Assembly (NCBI GenBank): GCA_048498415.1
Contig: JBEHYA010000007.1
Location: forward strand, 1 to 41,568
DNA length: 41,568 nucleotides
Direction: 5' to 3'
DNA from: JBEHYA01 sp048498415
Lineage (GTDB): Bacteria; Pseudomonadota; Alphaproteobacteria; UBA9219; RGZA01
Part shown: in pieces, positions 30,998-38,824 of the stretch
How the letters are laid out: every line of letters begins with the position of its first letter
Position numbering within the stretch: position 1 is the first letter of the stretch
The notes under the pieces: generated by a model
Seen by the model: the letters and a program-made list of their open reading frames with translations, nothing else
What the model was told of the DNA's origin: nothing
Databases searched by the model: none
Program-made: the position numbers and the translations under genes

Positions 30998-32089
30998 TTA
31001 CGCCACCAGCGTTTTGTGCTGAGTTTCGGGTTCGTAATCGGGGCGCGTGGTGGCATCCAGCAAACCGGCTTCCTCGAACAGCGCGTTGAAGATGGCGGCG
31101 GAGTTCTGCACGTAAGCCTGCTGCTGGGTTAAACGATCATAGCTGTTGAAAAGGTCGTAATTCACGGGCGCGGCATGGGGGATGTCGGCGAGGCGGAAGG
31201 CTTCCTGAATGAGGATCGCATGGGCGATGAGTTGATCGCGGGGCACGCCGGCATTCAGCGGGTATTTATCCATGAGCGAATAGGTAAGGTTGCGCTCGTG
31301 CAGTTTCAGGCGGCCATCGCGGACGTATTCGTACAGCAAGGTGCTGTGCGCATATTCCGGGTGGTCGAAACACAGCAGGATGCGCCGCGCGTGGTTGACC
31401 AGCAGGCCCGGGCCGCCGACATCATCATGGAGAACCACGTTGAAGCCGGTGCCCTCGAACTGTTCGGCGCGGTAGCGGCCAAGGCGGCTGAGCGGCACTT
31501 CATAGCTGCCATGATCAAGGTGCTGGTAATCGGGGCCGAATTGCTGCTTGTAAACGCCGTAGATTTTCTGCGGCGCATCGAAGGCTTTCAGGGTGGCGGG
31601 CGTGCGGTATTCGCCATTGGCCACTTTTAAATTCTGCTCGAAGCCCAGCAGGTGGCGCACGGTCGCCATGCCGCCCCAGCACCAGCCGATGATGAATTTG
31701 CGGTGCTTCTGGGCAAGGTCAAGGATGGCGGTATTGGCCTGATAACTATAGCGCACTTCGCCTTCATCGTAGCGTTTGGCGCCAATCGGCGCGCCGGTGA
31801 GGAGCACGATATCGGCTTTTTCAATATCGTGTTCGCTTGCTTCCGCATAACCCATCAGGCCCGCATGTTCGGCGGTGAGATTTTTCGGCCAGCGGTCGCC
31901 TGGCAGGCGGAAGGTAAGGCGGTAGTTGCCGGCAAGCGAGCCGAAGAAGCGGCAGGCGTCTTCCTCCGTCTCCGGCTTGTTGGGCATGTTGTTGATGACA
32001 AGTACGCGTAACGGTTTCTCGCCCACGCCCGCTTGAGCGAGGCCGGCAAGATGCGGCGGGATATCGGTGATAGAAAGCGTGACGGTCAT
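30998..32089 (-). CDS. Divergent MetA-like homoserine O-acyltransferase
   Basis: 363 residues, class I glutamine-amidotransferase fold. VLVINNMPNKPETEEDACR matches the MetA N-terminal motif (LMPNK and TE). IVLLTGAPIGAKRYDE is close to the TGAPVE motif, the nucleophile is Cys137 in IIGWCWGGMATV, and the His-Glu pair is in FDHPEYAHSTLLYEYVRD (His243, Glu245). So the catalytic triad of homoserine trans-succinylase/acetylase is kept, but the rest differs and the tail is 50 residues longer than E. coli MetA. It would acylate homoserine or a similar amino acid in methionine synthesis. Overlaps the upstream gene by four bases (ATGA). Confidence 0.78.
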   Translation of the reverse strand: MTVTLSITDIPPHLAGLAQAGVGEKPLRVLVINNMPNKPETEEDACRFFGSLAGNYRLTFRLPGDRWPKNLTAEHAGLMGYAEASEHDIEKADIVLLTGAPIGAKRYDEGEVRYSYQANTAILDLAQKHRKFIIGWCWGGMATVRHLLGFEQNLKVANGEYRTPATLKAFDAPQKIYGVYKQQFGPDYQHLDHGSYEVPLSRLGRYRAEQFEGTGFNVVLHDDVGGPGLLVNHARRILLCFDHPEYAHSTLLYEYVRDGRLKLHERNLTYSLMDKYPLNAGVPRDQLIAHAILIQEAFRLADIPHAAPVNYDLFNSYDRLTQQQAYVQNSAAIFNALFEEAGLLDATTRPDYEPETQHKTLVA

Positions 32090-33348
32090 GGGCGCGCCTC
32101 GTTTTGCGGGGAAGCTGCGCGCGTTTCGCTGCGTACTGGCTGCGTCAGACTTTCACGCCACTTGCTGTCATCAAGGCCTTTGACAAGGCCGGCCGCAACG
32201 AGATCACGCGCCGCCGTCTGCAAATATTCCATGGGCCGCGTATCGTTGGGCGCGCCGGCTTTGGCATCAAGTAGCGCCGCATCAAATACATCAAAACACG
32301 CGTGGCCGCGCAGGTTGGCGGCGGTGAGGCCGAAATCATCGGCGGCACGGGCACCGACCTTGAAAATTTCGATGGCTGCTGGATCGCTGTTTTCCAGATT
32401 TAGCGGATCGCGGTAGGTGGAACCCCGCGAAAGCACCAGCGTGCCTTCTTTTTTCTCAAAACTGCCATTGGCCACATGGGCTTTGAGCAGACAGCCATTG
32501 AGCCGGATATAGACTTCGCCGCCATGCGGGTAATGCAGCGCGAGCCGCGCGCCCGTGAGCGCCGTTTTGATATTGCCGTGCACATCGATGGAGGTCGCGA
32601 CGGCGCCGTTGTTCGGCACATCCGGCACGTCCTGCAGGGCGAGCGGTTTGGCATGATCGATATAGCGCCAGGCTTCCGGCTGCAGGCGGTTCTGCACGCC
32701 AAGCGCCGCAACGTAAGAGAGCCACGGAAAGAAATCGCGGCTGCGGAACTGCGAGCCTTTAATAGCCACATTGGCGGTAAACGGCACCACGGTGCTGCGC
32801 GCAATTTCATTGCGGAAGAAGGTAAAACAATCGGGCCCCGTGCCGCCGAAGATAGTGCCGGTTTCGTCGTGGCGGGCAAGGAAAACCTGCTCGCCCGCGT
32901 TGTCGGCTTCCACGCCGCGCTGGGTTTTGCGCGGGGCGACATTAAGGAACACCACGCGGCCAAAGACCGGCACTTCGCCTATCACGGCCTGTTTTAATGC
33001 CGCCGCGCCGCCTAGCGTATCCTGCGAGGCGACATTCTGATAGCGCACCTTGATATTGGGATGGGCGCCGAGAAGAAGTTCGAACGCGCGTTCGATGGTG
33101 TTCAGGCGGCCTTTGATTTCATCGGCGGCCTGATCGGCCACCGGTTGGCCCGCCGTGCCGGTGTGGCCGTTATCGCTGATATAGACCAGTTCCACGGGAA
33201 GGCGGCGGCGGGTAAGATTGCCGGCGACATCGCCCCAGCCGGCATCGGCATAGGCGCGGTTGGCCGCGGCGACCACGCGGCTGATATAATCGGGCCCGAT
33301 ATATTTCGGGTTGAGCAATTCGTTTAATTCGGAATCTAAAATAGGCAT
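32086..33348 (-). CDS. Divergent SAM-hydrolase/fluorinase-like (DUF62) protein
   Basis: 420 residues; the DUF62 family is usually 260-300. Two regions look like it: GRVVFLNVAPRKTQRG with later GGTGPDCFTFF, matching the VVDPGVGT and VGPDNGLL motifs, and GAVATSIDVHGNIKTAL, matching the IDRFGNLVTN motif of the C-terminal barrel. Known members break S-adenosylmethionine into adenosine and methionine. An extra 90 residues at the C-terminus has no match I know. GAGGG lies six bases before the ATG, but this site can pair with an upstream anti-sequence (see leader). Directly precedes and overlaps the MetA-like gene, so they form one operon. Assignment is from weak motif matches; function inferred. 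Confidence 0.55.
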   Translation of the reverse strand: MPILDSELNELLNPKYIGPDYISRVVAAANRAYADAGWGDVAGNLTRRRLPVELVYISDNGHTGTAGQPVADQAADEIKGRLNTIERAFELLLGAHPNIKVRYQNVASQDTLGGAAALKQAVIGEVPVFGRVVFLNVAPRKTQRGVEADNAGEQVFLARHDETGTIFGGTGPDCFTFFRNEIARSTVVPFTANVAIKGSQFRSRDFFPWLSYVAALGVQNRLQPEAWRYIDHAKPLALQDVPDVPNNGAVATSIDVHGNIKTALTGARLALHYPHGGEVYIRLNGCLLKAHVANGSFEKKEGTLVLSRGSTYRDPLNLENSDPAAIEIFKVGARAADDFGLTAANLRGHACFDVFDAALLDAKAGAPNDTRPMEYLQTAARDLVAAGLVKGLDDSKWRESLTQPVRSETRAASPQNEARP

Positions 33349-33660
33349 TAATCCCTCGCATTAAAAAGATGCACAAAGCCCTTCAGGTGAAATGGCCTGA
33401 ACGGTTGAAACGACATGATTGCGAGGAGGGGTGGAGCCCGAAGCCTTGCAAGCACGTTGTTAGGTCAATGGCGGGCGTTTTTGGCGGATGGAACCAATAA
33501 ACCTGCCAGGGAACTACAGCGTGATTGGGCTCACAGATGCTCAATGCTGTAGCGCTTTAGCTGTTTTTACGCGGTGCAAGCTGCCCCGATACGAATTGCG
33601 GTGAGCGAATGAAACCCACCAAAACCCGCGTCAAATGCCGCGGCCCATTTCACCAATGGA
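33349..33660 (-). promoter_or_regulatory. Long structured leader of the MetA-like operon, candidate riboswitch
   Basis: On the minus strand about 250-300 bases precede the SAM-hydrolase-like gene. Nested pairs: (1) ribosome binding site region 33354-33360 (TGCGAGG as read) with 33420-33426 (CCTCGCA), enclosing hairpin 33382-33387/33396-33401; (2) a long rod, 33431-33439 with 33527-33534, 33453-33461 with 33512-33523, 33462-33471 with 33494-33504; (3) at 33551-33590, GCTTGCA-CCGCG-TAAAAACA-GCTAAAG, reminiscent of the SAM-II core. A competing hairpin CTACAGC/GCTGTAG (33514-33520/33545-33551) excludes part of the rod. SD occlusion seen directly by complementarity; ligand unknown. Confidence 0.45.
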
Positions 33661-33736
33661 CAATGCCTATATTAGGCTTATGCGGATTTTCGTCAAGCCG
33701 GGAAATGCTTTCTTTGAGAGGGTGTGATGTTAAAGT

Positions 33737-33816
33737 ATGTCCCGGCGAAAGCCGGGACCCATTTATCCGCACCCCAGTTGCCGATAGATGGGCCCCGTTT
33801 TTCAACGGGGCATACA
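33737..33816. repeat. Palindromic element, family D (copy 3)
   Basis: GTATGTCCCGGCGAAAGCCG then GGACCCAT on the left and GATGGGCCCCGTTTTTCAAC followed by GGGGCATAC on the right. Sequence and size are near the in-frame copy at 36106-36187. Confidence 0.85.
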
Positions 33817-33828
33817 TGAGGAGTGAAA

Positions 33829-35316
33829 ATGGCGGAAAATCTTCGGCAGGCAGCGTTGAAAAGCGCAGGTGCATTAGCGGGCGTTCATTATATTAACGGG
33901 GCGCTAGTTAAAGCTGGCAGCGGGAAGACGTTTGATGTGATTGACCCCGCTACACGCGACGTGATTGGGCAGGCGGCGGCGGGTGACGTCAAAGATGTCG
34001 AAGCCGCTGTAAGCAGCGCCGCCGCCGCGCAGAGAGAATGGGCAAAGCTCACGCCGCGCGAACGGGGCAAAATGGTGCAGGCCTGCGGGCGGTTGCTGGC
34101 GGAGCATGCGGAGGAGCTGGCGCGCCTGATGTGCCTGGAGACCGGCAAGGCCATTCGCACCGAATGCCGGATGGAAGCGAAAATTCTGGCCGACAGTTTC
34201 GAATTCCACGGCGGGCTGGGCAGCGAATTAAAAGGCGAAACTGTGCCGCATGCGAAGGATATGCTGGTGATGACGGTACGCGAGCCCATCGGCGTTGTGG
34301 GCGCGATTATTCCCTGGAACGTGCCGCTGCTGCTGTTATCGCTCAAAGTCTGCCCCGCGTTGATGGCGGGGAATGCGGTTGTGGTGAAGAGCGCGGAGGA
34401 AGCGCCGCTGGCCGTGCTGCGCGTAGCCGAACTCTGCGGCACGATTTTGCCGAAGGGTGTTTTCAATATGCTTTCGGGCTTCGGGCCGGAGTGTGGGGCG
34501 CCGCTCGCCAAGCATCCGCTTATCGACAAAATAAGTTTCACGGGCTCGGTGGAGACGGGAAAAATTGTCTATGGCATTGCAGCGGAGAAGATGATCACCG
34601 CGACCATGGAACTGGGCGGCAAGAGCCCGATGATCGTGATGGGCGATGCGGATGTCGATAAAGCGGTGGATGGCGCCATTATCTCGATGCGCTTTACGCG
34701 CGCGGGCCAGAGCTGCACGGCGGCGAGCCGTATTTTTGTGCACCGGTCGCTGATTGATAGCTTTACCCAGAAAATGCTGGCGAAATTGAACGCCATGAAG
34801 ATGGGCGATCCGTTCGATGAGGCAACCGATATCGGCACCATTATCTCGCCCGGCCAGTTCGAGAAGGTGAACGGGTATATCAAGGCGGGTGTGGCAGCGG
34901 GCGGGAAAGCCAATGCGTGTTCGGCGTTGCCGGCGGATGCGAAGTTCAAGGATGGGTTGTTCGTGCAGCCCGTTGTGTTTACGGGTTTGGATAACAACAG
35001 CAAACTGGCGCGGGAAGAAATTTTTGGGCCCGTCACGCTTATCATGCCGTTCGATGGGTTTGATGAAGCGATTGAGATGGCGAATGATACCATCTTCGGC
35101 CTGTCGGCCAGCATCTGGACGACGCAGCTGAAACCCGCACTTCAGGGCGCATGGCGCCTGCAGGCCGGCTTTGTGCAGGTGAACCAGAATGTGGTGGTGG
35201 CGCCGGGCTTATCCTATGGCGGCTTCAAGCAATCGGGCATCGGCAAGGAAGCGTCGTTAGAAGCGATGCTGGAACATTTCACCAGGAAGAAGACGGTTTT
35301 GATTAATATGAACTAG
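33829..35316 (+). CDS. NAD(P)-dependent aldehyde dehydrogenase
   Basis: 495 residues from ATG 33829, with GAGGAG five bases ahead; a GTG at 33823 is inside that site. ALDH superfamily. Cofactor-binding GVVGAIIPWNVPLLLL, the NAD loop FTGSVETGKI, the base Glu in MELGGKSP, and nucleophile Cys in RAGQSCTAASRIFVH are all in place, and KEEIFGPV-like REEIFGPVTLIMPFD also. It oxidises an aldehyde to the acid; the substrate (aromatic or aliphatic) cannot be told. Stands 106 bases before the acylase gene, with an A element between. Confidence 0.95.
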   Translation: MAENLRQAALKSAGALAGVHYINGALVKAGSGKTFDVIDPATRDVIGQAAAGDVKDVEAAVSSAAAAQREWAKLTPRERGKMVQACGRLLAEHAEELARLMCLETGKAIRTECRMEAKILADSFEFHGGLGSELKGETVPHAKDMLVMTVREPIGVVGAIIPWNVPLLLLSLKVCPALMAGNAVVVKSAEEAPLAVLRVAELCGTILPKGVFNMLSGFGPECGAPLAKHPLIDKISFTGSVETGKIVYGIAAEKMITATMELGGKSPMIVMGDADVDKAVDGAIISMRFTRAGQSCTAASRIFVHRSLIDSFTQKMLAKLNAMKMGDPFDEATDIGTIISPGQFEKVNGYIKAGVAAGGKANACSALPADAKFKDGLFVQPVVFTGLDNNSKLAREEIFGPVTLIMPFDGFDEAIEMANDTIFGLSASIWTTQLKPALQGAWRLQAGFVQVNQNVVVAPGLSYGGFKQSGIGKEASLEAMLEHFTRKKTVLINMN

Positions 35317-35321
35317 CCTTA

Positions 35322-35408
35322 TAGGCATCCCCGTGAAAGCGGGGATCCAGTTTGGTAATTAAAAGAAAACAAGAAAAACTGGATTCCCGCTTTCGCGGGA
35401 ATGCCTGA
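35322..35408. repeat. Palindromic element, family A (copy 5)
   Basis: CATCCCCGTGAAAGCGGGGA, CCAGTTT, AAACTGG, ATTCCCGCTTTCGCGGGAAT; tips AGGCAT/ATGCCT. Between two plus-strand genes, so it is within their mRNA if co-transcribed. Confidence 0.85.
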
Positions 35409-35422
35409 GAGGGGATGGAAAT

Positions 35423-37759
35423 ATGATCAAGAAAATTCTTTTGTTGGTCGTATTACTAATTGCCGGCGGCGCCGTGTGGGTGGGAAGTGCGTTGCCGCAG
35501 ATGGCGGGGCAGGCGAAGCTGCCGGGGCTTTCGGGCGAAGCGCGGGTGTACCGCGACGAAAACGGCATCCCGCATATTTTTGCCAATACCTTGTATGATG
35601 CGTATCGCGCGCTGGGCTATTGCCATGCGCAGGATCGGCTGTTCCAGATGGAGATGACGCGGCGCGCGGCATCCGGGCGTTTATCGGAAGTGCTGGGCGC
35701 GGATCTGCTGAAATACGACAGGCGCATGCGCGCGCTGAATTTTGCTGGGCTTGCCAAAACAGGTTTCGCTGCCATGGGCCCGGAACCCCGCGCGGCGCTG
35801 GAAGCCTATGCGGAAGGCGTGAACGCGTATGTGCAGAACCACAAGGGCGCGTGGCCGCCGGAGTTTTTGCTGCTGGGGATGAGCCCGAGCGAATGGCAAC
35901 CATCGGATGGTTTGCTGTGGGGCAAGCTGATGGCATGGCAATTAAGTTCAGACTTGGCGAATGAAGTCTTCCGCCTGCAATTGCAGAAGAAGGGCTGGCC
36001 GATGGAGGCGATCAAGGCGCTGGCGCCGCCGCTGGGCCACGATGCGCCAGTGACGCTGGAGCCGTTTGAATGGATTAAAAATCATAGCCCGCAATTGGCG
36101 AAAGTGTATGCACCGGCGGAAGCCGGTGCCCATGAAGCCGCAAGCCGGAATGTTGATGGATGGGCCCCGTTTTTCAACGGGGCGTACAGCAGGTTTTATG
36201 AAAACCTGCCCAACACCGCTTCCAATATTTTTGTTCTGTCGGGCGCGCGCACAAAAAGCGGGAAGCCGATTTTGGCGAATGATCCGCACCTGCAGTTGCA
36301 GTCGCCCGCGCTGTGGTATCTGGCCAGTATTTCAACGCCCGAAGGCCGCGTGAAGGGCGCGACGGTGGCGGGCATGCCGTTCTTTGTGTTAGGCCAGAAT
36401 GCGCATATTGCATGGGGGTTTACCACGAGTTCACTGGACGTGCAGGATCTAGTGTTTGTGCCGGAAAGCAATCTGGCGACGCGCCATGAGATCATTCATG
36501 TGAAGGGCGCGCCGGATGATGATTTTGCCGCGCGCAGCGCGGATGGCCTGCCGGTGGTAAGCGATGTGATGGCCGATGTGCGGGACATCACGCCGGATGA
36601 TCATGTGGCGGTTTTAAATTATACGGGGTTAGCGCCCGATGACCGCACGGCGGAAGCGTTGTGGGTGCTCAGCAAAGCCACCAGCCTGGTGGATGCGGCG
36701 CATGTGTTCGATTTCTACCGGGCGCCCACGCAGAATTTGATGGTCGCCGATGATGCGGGGCAGGTGGGGTATTTTGCGGTGGGCGCGATCCCGAAACGCA
36801 AGGCCGATAACGACGGCTATATGCCGCGCGTGGCGGATAAGGCGAGCGCATGGGACAGCGTGCAGCCGTTCGCCGATATCAAGCTGATCAACCCGTCAGC
36901 CGGCGCGATCATCAATGCCAATAACGCGATCACGGGGGAGAAGTGCGCGGGCAACTGCGCCGATGCCCATGTGAATGCGGAGCCCTACCGCGCGATGCGA
37001 TTAGAAGCGCTGCTACAGCATGCCGAGAAAATGGATGTGGCGCAGACGGGCCGGGTGATGACGGATGTGGTCTCGAGCGCCGCGCAGCAGATGCTGCCGA
37101 AACTGCTGGCCGCGGCGCCGCATGACGACCAGCCGCTGGTGGATGGCCTGGCCGGCTGGGATGGCACCATGCACCGCAACGACTGGCAGCCTTTGTTCTT
37201 CCATATGTGGATGGAGAAACTGACGGCGCAGCTGTTTGGTAAGGAAGCGCTTTCAAGCGCGGTGTGGCCGCGCTTCTGGGCGCTGCAGGCGGCGCTGGGC
37301 CAGGCAACGCCCGCCATGATCGCGCAAAGTTTTTCGGAAACGCGCGCCGAACTGACCAAGCGCTATGGCAGTTCGCCGACCGGCTGGCGCTGGGGGCTGT
37401 TGCATCAGGCGAAGCTTGCGCATCCCGTCTGGTCGAAGGTGCCGGGGCTTGCCGATATTTTCGCGCTTGGCACCGAGACAGATGGCGACAACACCACCGT
37501 GAACCGGGCGGGCGCGGATGAATATGACGGCGATGCCGCGTTCGCCGATGATCACGGCGCGGCGTACCGCGCGGCGTATGATCTGGCGGAGCCTGATAAT
37601 TCACTGTTCATTTTAGCGGGCGGGCAATCGGGCATTCCCTTTGCCAAACATTACGGCGACCTGGTGCCGCTCTGGGCCAGGGGTGGGTATATCCAGATTA
37701 AGGGCAGCGAGGATGAACTTGCGGCCATGAAGGCAGATAAGCTGGTGCTTACGCCATAA
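35423..37759 (+). CDS. Penicillin acylase-family Ntn hydrolase with an in-frame palindromic element
   Basis: 778 residues. Start MIKKILLLVVLLIAGGAVWV is a signal peptide or anchor, so the enzyme is exported. The chain is of the alpha-spacer-beta type: RVYRDENGIPHIFA and YALGYCHAQDRLFQM-like start, a spacer, then the beta-chain start SNIFVLSGARTKSGKPIL. The self-cleaving nucleophile is predicted Ser267 after Ala266. Residues ~229-255 (PAEAGAHEAASRNVDGWAPF and neighbours) are encoded by a family D palindrome at 36106-36187 and lie in the spacer just before this cleavage. Other motifs: NDPHLQL, the beta-chain Asn in NNAITGEKC. Amide or acyl-homoserine lactone substrates are typical; not determinable. 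Confidence 0.93.
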   Translation: MIKKILLLVVLLIAGGAVWVGSALPQMAGQAKLPGLSGEARVYRDENGIPHIFANTLYDAYRALGYCHAQDRLFQMEMTRRAASGRLSEVLGADLLKYDRRMRALNFAGLAKTGFAAMGPEPRAALEAYAEGVNAYVQNHKGAWPPEFLLLGMSPSEWQPSDGLLWGKLMAWQLSSDLANEVFRLQLQKKGWPMEAIKALAPPLGHDAPVTLEPFEWIKNHSPQLAKVYAPAEAGAHEAASRNVDGWAPFFNGAYSRFYENLPNTASNIFVLSGARTKSGKPILANDPHLQLQSPALWYLASISTPEGRVKGATVAGMPFFVLGQNAHIAWGFTTSSLDVQDLVFVPESNLATRHEIIHVKGAPDDDFAARSADGLPVVSDVMADVRDITPDDHVAVLNYTGLAPDDRTAEALWVLSKATSLVDAAHVFDFYRAPTQNLMVADDAGQVGYFAVGAIPKRKADNDGYMPRVADKASAWDSVQPFADIKLINPSAGAIINANNAITGEKCAGNCADAHVNAEPYRAMRLEALLQHAEKMDVAQTGRVMTDVVSSAAQQMLPKLLAAAPHDDQPLVDGLAGWDGTMHRNDWQPLFFHMWMEKLTAQLFGKEALSSAVWPRFWALQAALGQATPAMIAQSFSETRAELTKRYGSSPTGWRWGLLHQAKLAHPVWSKVPGLADIFALGTETDGDNTTVNRAGADEYDGDAAFADDHGAAYRAAYDLAEPDNSLFILAGGQSGIPFAKHYGDLVPLWARGGYIQIKGSEDELAAMKADKLVLTP
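36106..36187. repeat. Palindromic element, family D, inside the acylase reading frame
   Basis: GTATGCACCGGCGGAAGCCG then GTGCCCAT and GATGGGCCCCGTTTTTCAAC then GGGGCGTAC, almost the same as 33737-33816. It codes for residues ~229-255 without stop or frameshift. Confidence 0.88.
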
Positions 37760-37763
37760 CCCT

Positions 37764-37844
37764 CACGTACATTCCGGCGAAAGCCGGAATCCAGTTTCCG
37801 TGCCGCAAGCAAACTGGATACCAGCTTTCGCTGGTATGTTCGTG
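37764..37844. repeat. Palindromic element, family A (copy 6)
   Basis: ATTCCGGCGAAAGCCGGAAT, CCAGTTT, AAACTGG, ATACCAGCTTTCGCTGGTAT. Between two convergent genes. Confidence 0.87.
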
Positions 37845-37847
37845 ATA

Positions 37848-38330
37848 TTATTTCTTCTTCCGCCCCAGATAATAATAGGCGCGCTGGGTGTGAATGAGCG
37901 GGCGGGGGCGTTTATCGTTGATGAAGGCATCGTGCACGCGCGCGGTGATGATCAGATGATCGCCGCCGGCAAGGCGTTCGGCGACGTTGCAATAGAGCAC
38001 GGCCATATGTTCATCCAGCACCGGCACGCCGAATTCGTTGAAGTGATGCGGAATGTTGTTCCAGTTGCGGGGCTCTTTACGGCCGAAATGCTCGGCGATT
38101 TTCTTTTGTTTGCCGTGCAGGATGTGGGCGGCGAAGGCGGTGCCGGGCGTAAAGACCGGCAGCGTGGCGGCTTTTTTATCGAGGCAGAACAAGACCAGCG
38201 GCGGATCGAGCGAGAGCGAGGTGAACGCGCTGATGGTGACCCCCACCAGCTGATCATTATGCCGCGCGGTCATTACGGTAACGCCGCTGGCAAATCGGGA
38301 AAGCGTGTTTCGGAACTGCTGGGAATTCAT
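37848..38330 (-). CDS. Flavin reductase-like FMN-binding protein
   Basis: 160 residues, DIM6/NTAB (flavin reductase-like) family. FRNTLSRFASGVTVMTA at the start, GVTISAFTSLSLDPPLVLFC (the FMN-binding S-A-F-x-S-L-S-x-x-P-P motif) and the C-terminal RAYYYLG are typical. It reduces FMN with NAD(P)H or serves as the reductase of a two-component monooxygenase; no monooxygenase is nearby. Convergent with the acylase gene. Confidence 0.94.
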   Translation of the reverse strand: MNSQQFRNTLSRFASGVTVMTARHNDQLVGVTISAFTSLSLDPPLVLFCLDKKAATLPVFTPGTAFAAHILHGKQKKIAEHFGRKEPRNWNNIPHHFNEFGVPVLDEHMAVLYCNVAERLAGGDHLIITARVHDAFINDKRPRPLIHTQRAYYYLGRKKK

Positions 38331-38380
38331 ATTATATATATGTGTAACGGGTTATTGCCTTGGAATGACTTATCCCACAG

Positions 38381-38481
38381 CTCATTCGTCATTGCGAGGC
38401 GCGTAGCGCCGCGGCAATCCATAAGGCGCCTGATGGTGAAACCACATGGATTGCTTCGCTGCGCTCGCAATGACGAATGAG
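38381..38481. repeat. REP-like palindrome with 18 bp perfect ends
   Basis: CTCATTCGTCATTGCGAG at one end and CTCGCAATGACGAATGAG at the other are exact inverted copies; the inner part has GGCGCGTAGCGCCG and TTCGCTGCGCTCGC. Sequences of this CATTGCGAG type occur in many alphaproteobacterial genomes. Confidence 0.88.
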
Positions 38482-38728
38482 CCCGATTCTTTCTTTTTTG
38501 CTGTAGTTATTAAGATAGCTGCGGTGCCCCAAAGTTAACCACATAATCGGCATGGGCAAGGAAAACGTTTTTACTTCGTTCTTACGTTTACCATAGGGCG
38601 CGATATTGAATAATTAGATCTGCGCCCTTACACCTGTGGGCCAATTGGTTAACGGCACACGCCAAAACGACCTATAAAAAACGCGTATGGTTTTGCCATG
38701 CAATTGATCCGTGAAAGCAATAAAGCCC

Positions 38729-38756
38729 TTGCGGATTAAAGAGCCAAAACTATAGA
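38729..38756 (+). promoter_or_regulatory. Candidate promoter of the Cys-repeat protein gene
   Basis: TTGCGG (38729-38734), 16 bases, TATAGA (38751-38756). Lies about 70 bases ahead of the ATG at 38825. Confidence 0.42.
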
Positions 38757-38824
38757 TTGCTTCAGGCTTTAATAGTTTTAATGAAATTTTAGTTTTTTCT
38801 TCGCTGCTTTTTGGGGACACGACC

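Larger units (their letters stand above)
38331..38824. other. Gene-free 494 bp with a REP-like palindrome and leader of the Cys-repeat gene
   Basis: 38381-38481 is a palindromic element with perfect 18 bp arms. From 38490 to 38824 the DNA is clearly more AT-rich than its surroundings and I see no gene; it holds the candidate promoter at 38729-38756. Confidence 0.6.

Noticed and set aside
33421..33572. 6S RNA, SRP RNA or tmRNA on either strand
   Set aside because: The rod-like fold and a GAAGCCTT stretch recall 6S RNA, but the central bubble and closing stem do not fit well, and no tmRNA tag or SRP tetraloop is present. Not claimed without a covariance search.
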